From Ornithodoros turicata (taxonomy: Eukaryota > Arthropoda > Arachnida > Ixodida > Argasidae): a DNA stretch of 64,000 nt. Positions 34,082 through 42,083 of the stretch are shown here, piece after piece (the first letter of the stretch is position 1; every line of letters starts with the position of its first letter). The position numbers were made by a program, and so were the translations under genes. Under the pieces are notes generated by a model. It was not told the origin of the DNA. It made no database searches and saw nothing but the letters and a program-made list of their open reading frames with translations. Location of the stretch: contig NC_088201.1 in the NCBI RefSeq assembly GCF_037126465.1, positions 7,507,001-7,571,000 of the forward strand. Direction: 5' to 3'.

Positions 34082-34325
34082 TTGGTAGACAGACTGAAAC
34101 CGAAACAGATCGGAATGGGAGGGCTGGGTTCCACGAATGGGCACTTGTATGCTGCTTCCTACTGAAAGAAAAGTAAGACCGAAGGTTCGCGTCCCTTGGA
34201 GGGACCATCGTAATCCCCTGAAGACCGCGACTTTTTGGCGCGACCTTGTTCGCCTTATAGCTTTGATCGCAGTTCAACTCTACCAAATTGGTGGCGCTGT
34301 CGAACACTATGACGTCATTTGTTTA
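34082..34325 (+). repeat. Repeat D, copy 1 (ends in a CRE palindrome)
   Basis: Matches 34713-34948: GTAGACAGACTGAAACCG, GGAGGGCTGGGTTCCACGAA, ACCAAATTGGTGGCGCTGTC, and then TGACGTCATTTGTTTAC. A 34012-34095 inverted repeat (GTCTGTCTACCAACGT/ACGTTGGTAGACAGAC) overlaps its start. Confidence 0.75.
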
Positions 34326-34712
34326 CGATGATGTTTCTATGACGTAAATGTCAGAATTTTACCAAAATACATCACAACTTTGAACTGAGCAAACCACAAC
34401 AATTTTATTTGCAAACATTGCTTGTGGTCATACATAACCTGCTCCAAACAGATACCTCATGCAAGAAAAAAAAAAAAGAAAAACTTGTTTGGACACATTC
34501 ATAAGTAGAGCCAGAGACATTGTGCACAAAAATCTTCCAAAATGTGCACGCAAATATGCGGCGCAAAACACCTAAATATGCGTAAGTTATGCAGAATGAT
34601 AATGCCAGGGACGTTGCTCTGGAAGCTTTCGCATGACTGGGAATTATATAAACACGTAAATTGTCTGAAAACATTTTACAAATAGACCTCCACCCGAGAA
34701 ACGTTATGACAA

Positions 34713-34948
34713 TGTTAGACAGACTGAACCCGAAACAAATCGGAAGGGGAGGGCTGGGTTCCACGAATGGGCACTTGTTTGCTGCCTCCTATTGTAAGAA
34801 AAGTAGTACCAAAGTACCCTTTCAGGGACCGTCGTGATCCCCTCAAGACCGTGGCTTTCGTGCTCGACCGTGTTCGCCCCTAGTTTCGGGCGTAGTTCAA
34901 TTCTACCAAATTGGTGGCGCTGTCGAACAGTATGACGTCATTTGTTTA
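34713..34948 (+). repeat. Repeat D, copy 2 (ends in a CRE palindrome)
   Basis: Second, same-orientation copy of 34082-34325, about 390 bp further on, with scattered substitutions and small indels. TGACGTCA is present at 34933-34940, as in copy 1 at 34310-34317. Confidence 0.75.
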
Positions 34949-34949
34949 C

Positions 34950-35635
34950 AAACAACGATAGGTCTACTAAAATGCGTGTTTTTTATTGTATGTTGGAACG
35001 TACGTTCACGCGTACGCAGTCAGTATTGCTTGTTGGTCATTGCAGAGTGCTGCCATATCCATACTCAGGTTTTCAAAGGTGTGTGCACGCATATGCAAGC
35101 ATTTTTAGATGGGATGATTACATGGGATTACATTGGATGATTAAAAATGTCCTGTTTTGCCAGTTAAGAATGCCATGTATTGCAAAAATGTGGACTGTAT
35201 ACTCTGCAGCATGTTATTCCGCGCGCATACAGCTCTTCGTTGTGCTGTTCATCGCCTTTGGGTCTTCAACTCGTTGACTACTTGTTCAGTCTTCAGAAAT
35301 TGGTGCTAGTCAAATCTACCGACTCCGTTGCATGAAGCAGCAGCGCAGTAACGTAGATGCGTTGCTCGAACACGGGTTTAGGACTTTTTAGACTTTTGAA
35401 ATTGTGAGCAAAACAAAGGGAACCGCAAACTTTTAAAAAAATTATTAAAATGGCAGTGAAACATGACATAATATGCAACAGAATGGCGTGGAAATATGAC
35501 AGATACAACCAAGCGACGCCGAAATACGATAGAACGTGCAACCGTGAAATTATATGATGATCACGATGAAATATGCCGAAATATGCAACACGAAACATTG
35601 TAGATTTGTGTTGTTGTGGTTTGTAATGTGTGGGA
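34950..35635. other. Spacer between repeat D and HAUS7-like unit 2
   Basis: I see no gene or named repeat here. The 111-codon plus-strand frame at 34942-35277 has no recognisable motif. Confidence 0.4.
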
Positions 35636-35781
35636 AAACGCTAGGATATTCGTTAGAATCCATTCTAAAAATATGCATTATGTACGAAGTTCTGGGCCCT
35701 ACTCATAAGAATGTATCTACACAGCCAGGTTTGATATTCAGTCCACTTTTTCACATTATTTTCACACAATCTTTGTCAGAG

Positions 35782-36236
35782 TCACTGATGGATGGCTGAA
35801 GGGTTTGTTGACTGTATCAGTTTCTCAATTATGCTCCCAGAATGTTGAATGCACATTGCAAAATCCAGTGCTTCCCTGCTGAGCAGTGCGGCTTCGGAGA
35901 TGAGGTAATCAGTTTTACAATGCTCTTGTTCTGCCTGCACTGAGGGCACTTTTGGTGCCACAGCTTCAAAACAAATATTCAATTCTCCCAAGCTTTCGCA
36001 AACGTTGTCAATTTTCCCACAAAGTTCCTTCACTGTCGTCGAGGATGGAAACTTTAGGGGTTGAACACCCTCAAGGAAATCTTCCATGCTTTGGGCATTT
36101 TTACATAAGTAGTCCAGATACTGCTGCATCCCTGCACGCGTTGGAAACGCCGAAAAAGGTGGTGCTTCGTCAAACGATTCCACTGACTGGGCTTGACATG
36201 GTGTGGACACAGACAGTGGATCAAACTTACTGTTTG
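35782..36236 (-). CDS. HAUS7-like augmin subunit, copy 2, exon 2
   Basis: The same length (455 bp) as copy 1 exon 2, with acceptor TTTTTCAG and TGA at 35784-35782. The amino acids differ at scattered positions (for example KNAQSMEDFLEG versus KKAKSMEDFLEG) without frameshift or stop. Both paralogues therefore appear able to make protein. Confidence 0.7.
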
Positions 36237-36301
36237 CTGAAAAATAATATAGGTATATAGTTTGCTGCGTAGCAGTGATAGGCTTCTAAACGTATGCTTA
36301 C

Positions 36302-36767
36302 CTGCATGTTCGAAATTAAACTCTGAGCTGTCATCAGGCACGCATTCAGACGGCGAATCGAATACCTGCAGTGAGACGCTTTTCCCCAAGCAATAGTAGC
36401 TCGCCGTGTTTAGCAGATCCTGCCACACTGAGCCCTGTTCTTGGACTGTGGCAGTGCCCCTAACGAATGACGAGTTCGTCTGTTCGTCGAAGTAACCAGA
36501 GGAATTGAGGAAATCTTCCAGCAAACGATATAACGCCTCGTCGTTCGGTGAACTCCGCAGCTTGTCTGCTATAACTGGTTCTATCAGCGCACACGTCCAC
36601 TTCAAAAGTTCATTTCTCGGTGTACAACACCCACAAGAAAAGAGTTCCCACAGTTCGTCGTCACCAGAAGGAACGTCTGGGTATTTTAAAGCACACAGCA
36701 CATCTCTCAACTGCGTAGCTCGTTCGGGTGTGTACCCTTCCGAGGAATCCACACTGGGACAGCCCAT
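36302..36767 (-). CDS. HAUS7-like augmin subunit, copy 2, exon 1
   Basis: ATG at 36767-36765 (MGCPSVDSSEGYTPERAT). It is one codon shorter than copy 1 (a Trp is absent after SSEG), and the same CAG|GTAAGC donor lies at 36302. The full protein is 306 residues. The block DELWELFSCGCCTPRNELLKW keeps the HAUS7-like pattern. Its 5' flank carries the 16-bp motif described separately, which is not seen in the copy 1 flank, so the two copies may be regulated differently. Confidence 0.6.
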
Positions 36768-36849
36768 TATAACAAGATAAAACAGTATGTACAGTTGTAG
36801 CACGGTAACACTGGTCGTCTTGTGTCTTCTTCGGCCTCGGGGGCAGGCG

Positions 36850-36868
36850 CTAGATCCTCAGGGGTATC
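36850..36868 (-). promoter_or_regulatory. Shared 5' motif (AATGATACCCCTSAGG) at HAUS7-like copy 2
   Basis: Read along the gene's transcription direction, AATGATACCCCTGAGGATCT lies about 90 bp upstream of the ATG. The same core, followed by the same GATCTAGCG, occurs at 48341-48365 in front of CCDC186. The core alone recurs in the array at 37154-37920. Function is unproven. Confidence 0.4.
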
Positions 36869-37149
36869 ATTCGTTGTGTTCGTACGCCTCGGCGGCGGTG
36901 GCTATGAATGTAGTGCCCTGGTCAGCGCATGAAGACATCAATTGTTCTCAGTCGTCGGTTTCACGCTGTCGTAGGTGGATGTGTGTGTGTTGTGCTTCTT
37001 GTTTCATGCTGATTACCACATGGAGGTAAGTAATTTTAGTTCCTTGATGTTTGTACTCCCGAATTTTTAGTGAAACATTCGCGCCCGGTTTCAACTGTGG
37101 TGAAATCCGTTAAATAAGTTCAATTTCGGAAGATTTACAGGCAACAGTG

Positions 37150-37920
37150 CCGAATGATACTCCGATCAAATTTGGACAATCAAAAAACGTATATCTGTTC
37201 TCATATAGTCTTCGATAGCTTATAAATAGCCTCTGTGAGTGATTTAACGTGTGATACAGTTAGCATTTAGGGCTCAAACGCCTGCAGTGGAGCAGCAGTT
37301 ACGAATGATACCCCTCAGGTTTTAAGCGCCGACCAAATTACAACAGCCGAACGACGTTTTCCTGTTCTCGTGCAAGTTTCGATAGCTTATACAAGCCTCA
37401 GTGAGTGATTTAACGTGTGATACAGTTAGAATTTAGCGTTCAAAACCCTGCAGTCAAGCAGCAGTTACGTATGATACCCCTCAGGTTTTAAGCTCCGATC
37501 AAGTTGCAACAACCGAACGACGTTTTCCAGTTCTCGTGCAGCTTTCGATAGCTTATGAAAGCCTCAGTGAGTGATTTAACGTGTGATACAGTTAGAATTT
37601 TGGGCCTCGAAACCCTGCGGTCAAGCAGCAGTTACGAATGATACCCCTCAGGTTTTAAGCTCTGATACAGTATCGACAACAGAACACAGCTTTCCTGTCC
37701 TCATATAGCCTTCGATGGCTTATAAAAGCCACAGTGAGTGATGTAACATGTGATACAGTCAGAATTTAAGGCTGAGAAATCCGCAATCAAGCAGCGGTGT
37801 CGAGTGATACCGCTCAGGTTTTAAGCTCCGACCTGATTTGAACAACCAAACAACGTTTTCCTGTCCTCATATGGCCTTTGATAGCTTAGAAATGCCACAG
37901 TGAGTGATCCGATCATTTTC
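37150..37920 (+). repeat. Five-unit tandem array, period about 166 bp
   Basis: The anchor ATGATAC occurs at about 37154, 37305, 37471 and 37638 and, as GTGATAC, at 37804, giving spacings of 151, 166, 167 and 166 bp. Each unit carries TACCCCTCAGGTTTTAAGC, a TTTTCCTGTTCTC-like block, TTCGATAGCTTAT and GTGAGTGATTTAACGTGTGA. Unit 1 is shortened and unit 5 diverged. It is a short satellite-like array, not CRISPR. Confidence 0.88.
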
Positions 37921-37924
37921 TTTT

Positions 37925-39905
37925 CAAAAATTGTAGAGGATTTTATAAATGACACTGCCGAAATTTAAGGCTTGCAAATGATGATTACGGAGAGTGAAAT
38001 GCTATCCAGCATTTAAAAGCTGCAAACTTGAAGCTTTTTGTTGCCTAAATACATTTCACCCTGTTGTTTCCAGGTGGAACCCCTGTAGCTGACCAGAAAG
38101 GCCAGGACTGTCAGATGCCATACATGAATTGGGTATGGGATAGGAAAAGAAGTATTGGGATTCTATTGGAGAATTTGCATACCCCTGCTTATGCTAGTCC
38201 TCACTAGGCCAACCAAAGCAGGCACACAATTGTTCTCGTACTGAGCTGACAGGTTTGTAACTGACACTGTTTACTTATACTTCTCAGTAATTTCACACTA
38301 CTCACAATTATGTTTTACTTTCAGTTCAAGGTCTTCAAACAGAGCTGACCCAGCAGAAGGCCTCTGGTGGCATACTGTAATTAAGTGCGCCACTCCCACG
38401 GGATTATTGCATTGGCCTTTTGCATTCATGCCTTAATGCTGTCCAGGGCATCCCCCAGGCACCAGCTGCGTGACGATGCCCCACCCCACGGATTGTCTTA
38501 TGTCAACAGCGTGCTCCCATAGGGAACTATGGACACTAGAAGATGGACTGTGGATATGCTAAGGAATTCTTCAGTAGCTTCATGGTGCACGGCAGAAGAA
38601 ACAGCAGACCTGGACGAAGTAAACAAACGGCCCTTGTCAGGGCCACCATATGTCTGCCACAATGGCTAGCGTTCTGCTGATAGCACAAACCCTGATGGTG
38701 ATAGAAGATCACTGAACGAACCATAACTCAAGCACGATGGCTACAACAGTGGTGATAGAAAGCAATCATTGCAGTTGCAAATGCCATACATTTCGTTAAG
38801 CACTATATTTTTGATGACAGTAATATTTAGAGTTGAAGGAGTCATGTTCTGCCACTTTTTGGATAGTCAAAGTATGCATCACAGAACATATTGCTAAGGT
38901 GAACATTATGTGGAACTGACTATAACTCCGGTTATTCATTTGCACATAAAATATGAAGCAGAAAATGTCGAGGCTGTTGCGAGAGACCTGTATTATGTCT
39001 GTTCTATGTCTTTTACAAACGCTATCACTGTTTCTCGACAAAAGTAACGTGGAGACTGTACTGGATGCCTCCATTTATCCCCTTTCTCTCCGTACTATAA
39101 AGGTAGTTCTTTTTGTGTAGGCCAATAATACGAGAATTTGAAAAAAGGTCTTTGGGTGTACTTGACATAATTGTATGCCAGTCTATATCATTGAACCCCC
39201 GTGTCACTGAAGACAAAACTTTACGAGACAGTATATTTGGGTCCGAAGAACGCCATTGGCGCCACAGGGCACATTGACTTTAAACCACATCATGGAGGGC
39301 CACAAGGAAAAGAAACGACTGTAGTTACCATAAAACTTTGGTATATCATACATAACATTGTACACAAAAACAGGACCGACATAGTTATTGTGGAGTCGGA
39401 TAGTGGATAACACAAAAAATTAATGGGCTTACTAGGCTAACGCCAATAAATGGGCGGCCTTTCAAATAGAGTGCTGAAAGTATGAAAAACTATTCGACCT
39501 TCACAAAGGTTTAGGAGAATGTTCAGGATCACTCCAAATTATCTATTTACTTACTGTATTGCTGCCTTAGCTCACAGTTGCAAAAATAAGTATGGAAAAT
39601 CAAAGAGAAAGAGCTAGCTGGCATATTCACGGTGGGTTATGGCTTCGGGTTTGCTATGTTGTGTTTAATGAGAAGTGCAGAAATTTGGGCCAGTTGGTAC
39701 ATAACTGCAAAAGGGAATAAGAGCATACAGACTGGACAATGGAGAGACAGAGCTGCTTACAACTAAACTATAATGATAGGAAACCCGACGCAGTCATGTG
39801 CGCAGGTGCATTGGTATCCCACCATGTCAAAACAACGAGTACAGTGCTAGACAAATGTTAGAGAGCACGTTCCGGCGCATTGCTTCCTTAGAGTGACAGT
39901 GAATG
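37925..39905. other. Spacer between the array and the LTR element
   Basis: No protein gene is supported. Two good acceptors (TTGTTTCCAG before 38074 and TTTACTTTCAG before 38325) raise the possibility of non-coding exons of a transcript starting near 36.9 kb. Otherwise I see nothing specific. Confidence 0.35.
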
Positions 39906-39910
39906 GGACC

Positions 39911-40031
39911 TGTTAGATCCGAGTTTCCGTGAGTTCCTGATGGCTTATAAGCATAAGCGAACACCGATGTCCATGGATTACCTTTTATTAGTAGTCCCCT
40001 GCGTACAGACAGTACCGGCTTGGCCAGCGCA
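39911..40031 (-). repeat. 3' LTR of the PIWI-carrying element
   Basis: 121 bp, TG…CA in minus orientation. It contains an AATAAAA poly-A signal (minus strand, about 39997-39991) and a TTATAAG motif. It directly abuts the purine-rich tract and the stop codon of the PIWI frame at 40034-40032. Confidence 0.8.
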
Positions 40032-40047
40032 CTATTCTCTTTTTCTC
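40032..40047 (-). other. Polypurine-tract-like sequence
   Basis: On the minus strand GAGAAAAAGAGAATAG sits immediately before the TG of the 3' LTR. This is the position and composition expected for the primer of plus-strand DNA synthesis. It doubles as the last codons and stop of the PIWI frame. Confidence 0.6.
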
Positions 40048-41252
40048 GATCGGAACTCACGCATAACATTAACATTGGATCGCATCTCGTCCGTGAGCCC
40101 GGTCATCACGCAAAGTTCGGGTACCAAGTAAATGTTCTGCGTTCGGCCGGCCCTGAGGTCCTTCTCCTTTGGCCGACAAACCAGTAGAGGTTGGTTAAGA
40201 TCTCTGATGTCTTTCTCGTACTGTGCCTTGTAGTAATCCACGAATGACTTTGTGCCTTCCTTTGTGTCGAAGGTGCTCCTCGGGTTCTTACCCCAATCAA
40301 TGTCGTCAACACGGTAAGTCTTGTTATTGTACGGAGTCATGACAATTGCACCGGTTACTTTCTTGATGGCGTCATCTCTGTAGTTGCTCCTTCCCGTGTC
40401 CATGATTTGAACCAGAAGGTCAAGTACGCTGTCTCTTCGCAGTACCTTATGAACTGTATCGGTCACCATCATGACTCCTGTCTCATGCTGTCCGATAGCC
40501 GTAACAAGGCCTTGCCAAAGTTCCAAACCGTGCTGTGGTATTGAGGAAACGGCGCATTTGTCAAAGTAGTGTCTGTTGATCTGGACGAAGTCCAGATGTT
40601 CTAAGTTGCGCCTCATCTGTGTGTTGAACAGCCTCAACAAGTCAGGATTATTCGGCGCGAGCTCTTGAACACGTTTGATCTTGATGCAAACCATCGCCCC
40701 GTCGCTCCGGCGTCTGGAGAACAGTTCAGTCAACTTGAGCTCTAACCTCGTTGGGGTCTTGAGATCAGACATGCCATCAAACACGTAACACTTGCCGAAC
40801 TTCTCCTTGTGGTCTCCAATCATTGCTCTCCGCATGCGACTCGACTCAACGTTGGGGGCGAAATCCACGTGGTACTGGTAAACACAGTACTGCGGCATCG
40901 ATAGTAGCCTAAAATAGTTTGCTAGTAAACGTATAGGCCTTCCGGACGTACCTGTCTTGTCGGTCACGTGGGCCGGTCTGGTCGCCAAGAATGTTACTTC
41001 ATCGTAGCGCCCACGTCGTGACCCACGAAGAGGCAGTCTCTCGATCGGAGTGTGAGTTTCAACTGAGCGAAACACACCTGGCTCGACTTGCAGCTTGGGC
41101 TTCACAGACAATGAAGCAGCGGGCAGACTCTTCTGTGACGCGTTGCAGGAATCGGACAACGACAGCGTGTCAAATGAGCGTCGCTTTTCGTCCGGGAGCA
41201 CTTGCCGTGGAAGTATGGGCTGTGATATATGGGTCTGCGGCAATTGCGGCAC
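40032..41252 (-). CDS. Captured PIWI-clade Argonaute fragment (N domain, L1, PAZ)
   Basis: An uninterrupted intronless frame of about 406 codons; its first triplet is GTG, so it has no own ATG start at that point. From about residue 82 it is PIWI-like: TRPAHVTDKTGTSGRPIRLL, NYFRL, YQYHVDFAPNVESSRMRR (N domain). It continues through the linker to the PAZ domain at roughly residues 270-385 (YNNKTYRVDDIDW, YYKAQYEKDIRDL, QNIYLVPELC, GLTDEMR). Sequence stops just after MRSNVNVMRE and ends in retroelement-derived residues. The MID and catalytic PIWI domains are absent, so it cannot slice. PAZ binds the 3' end of piRNAs. The lack of introns implies capture from mRNA. Translation may rely on the upstream gag start. 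Confidence 0.88.
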   Translation of the reverse strand: MPQLPQTHISQPILPRQVLPDEKRRSFDTLSLSDSCNASQKSLPAASLSVKPKLQVEPGVFRSVETHTPIERLPLRGSRRGRYDEVTFLATRPAHVTDKTGTSGRPIRLLANYFRLLSMPQYCVYQYHVDFAPNVESSRMRRAMIGDHKEKFGKCYVFDGMSDLKTPTRLELKLTELFSRRRSDGAMVCIKIKRVQELAPNNPDLLRLFNTQMRRNLEHLDFVQINRHYFDKCAVSSIPQHGLELWQGLVTAIGQHETGVMMVTDTVHKVLRRDSVLDLLVQIMDTGRSNYRDDAIKKVTGAIVMTPYNNKTYRVDDIDWGKNPRSTFDTKEGTKSFVDYYKAQYEKDIRDLNQPLLVCRPKEKDLRAGRTQNIYLVPELCVMTGLTDEMRSNVNVMREFRSRKRE

Positions 41253-41392
41253 ACAGGCGGCCGGGCCAGTTGGGCCCCTTTTTTAATAGGGTCTGTGATT
41301 CCTTGCGCTTCGAAGAAGAACGTCAAGCGTTCCGCCCATGTGGCCCAGTCGGTACCTTGAAACTGTTCTGAATATGCCTCAGTCGCTGCCAT
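41102..41392 (-). pseudogene. Truncated gag start of the LTR element
   Basis: The ATG at 41392-41390 is 22 bp after the LTR edge. The first 40 or so residues (…TDWATWAERLTFFFEAQGIT, DPIKKGAQL) match the opening of Ty3-type gag proteins found in tick elements. Downstream the frame continues out of phase with the PIWI frame and ends at 41104-41102. The A6-G4 run at about 41285-41276 lies where a -1 shift would lead into the PIWI frame. Confidence 0.6.
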
Positions 41393-41399
41393 CCTGCTT

Positions 41400-41413
41400 C
41401 CGTCTCGTCGCCA
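41400..41413 (-). other. Primer-binding site of the LTR element
   Basis: Minus strand TGGCGACGAGACGG begins one base after the 5' LTR. TGG at the start complements tRNA CCA. The first ten bases complement the 3' end of serine tRNAs ending CTCGTCGCCA, as recalled from arthropod tRNA-Ser. The primer identity is an inference. Confidence 0.6.
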
Positions 41414-41414
41414 G

Positions 41415-41525
41415 TGTTAGATCCGAGTTTCCGTGAGTTCCTGATGGCTTATAAGCATAAGCGAACACCGATGTCCATGGATTACCTTTTATTAGTAGTC
41501 CCCTGCGTACAGACAGCACCGGCTT
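41415..41525 (-). repeat. 5' LTR of the PIWI-carrying element (outer end lost)
   Basis: 110 of 111 bases match the 3' LTR. The ten outermost bases expected from the left copy (TGCGCTGGCC) are replaced by a (CTT)n run at 41526-41543 on the plus strand. This prevents recognition of a target-site duplication. Confidence 0.8.
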
Positions 41526-41830
41526 CTTCTTCTTCTTCTTCTTCGCGCGCCCATCGTCGTCGTCTTCGGACCGCGCTTACATAACCCATGTGATAACAAA
41601 GAACTCGACACATAAACAACCCAATACATAACAGGACCATACAGACTTAGACATGTGCATATAGGTAGCCCAGTCACCTGTATGCAAGTCCGTACAATAC
41701 CATTCGCTGCCAGCTTGTCACTCGGAGGGAGGAGTGCGCCATAGTACGTTCCATAAGCTTTTGTCCAGCACTTTACAAGTATAAAACTGATTAACAATGT
41801 AGAGTGGGCTGGTTGGTATGACATCTTAGA

Positions 41831-42018
41831 CTATGGAGCTACGGCAGACAAGGACAACACACCACTCCACAATCAACACGTTTATTTCTGGAAGAACAGA
41901 AAAGGAAGGTTGAATTGGGAAGGTTGGGATTGGGGGTTTTGAGACGACCTGATTAAAAAGGAACTTTACACCTAGTGGTGATCTTTTCCTGCTGTCCTTG
42001 TCTGCCGTAGCTCCGTAG
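41831..42018. mobile_element. MITE with CTATGGAGCTACGGCAGAC termini
   Basis: The left end CTATGGAGCTACGGCAGACA and right end TGTCTGCCGTAGCTCCGTAG-like sequence form 26-bp inverted repeats around about 140 bp of non-coding sequence. Flanking TSD is unclear. Confidence 0.65.
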
Positions 42019-42083
42019 TGAAGAAGTCCGTACAAGTATGTCAGACAAGACCCTCAAAATGACATTTCTAGGCATGTGCTAAC

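Larger units (their letters stand above)
35637..36835 (-). repeat. Tandem-duplication unit 2 (HAUS7-like gene and flanks)
   Basis: Aligned with 30725-31930 over both flanks, exons and the 65-bp intron. Spacing between the unit starts is about 4.9 kb. Most of that is inserted mobile DNA (SINE A, repeat X, hAT MITE, repeat D). Confidence 0.85.
39911..41525 (-). mobile_element. LTR retrotransposon carrying a PIWI-clade Argonaute fragment
   Basis: Two direct repeats (39911-40031 and 41415-41525) bound the element. The minus-strand order is: 5' LTR (right), primer-binding site starting TGGCGACGAG, gag start (ATG at 41392), a PIWI N-PAZ reading frame, a purine-rich tract and the 3' LTR (left). The LTRs end in …CTAACA, and the left one begins TG, giving the canonical TG…CA. 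The aligned 111 bases show one difference. No protease, reverse transcriptase, RNase H or integrase is present, so it must move in trans. The usual interior of the retroelement has been replaced by host-derived sequence. Confidence 0.82.

Noticed and set aside
37150..37920. Regular repeats resembling a CRISPR array
   Set aside because: Units are about 166 bp with conserved sequence throughout, in a eukaryotic genome; there are no spacers.
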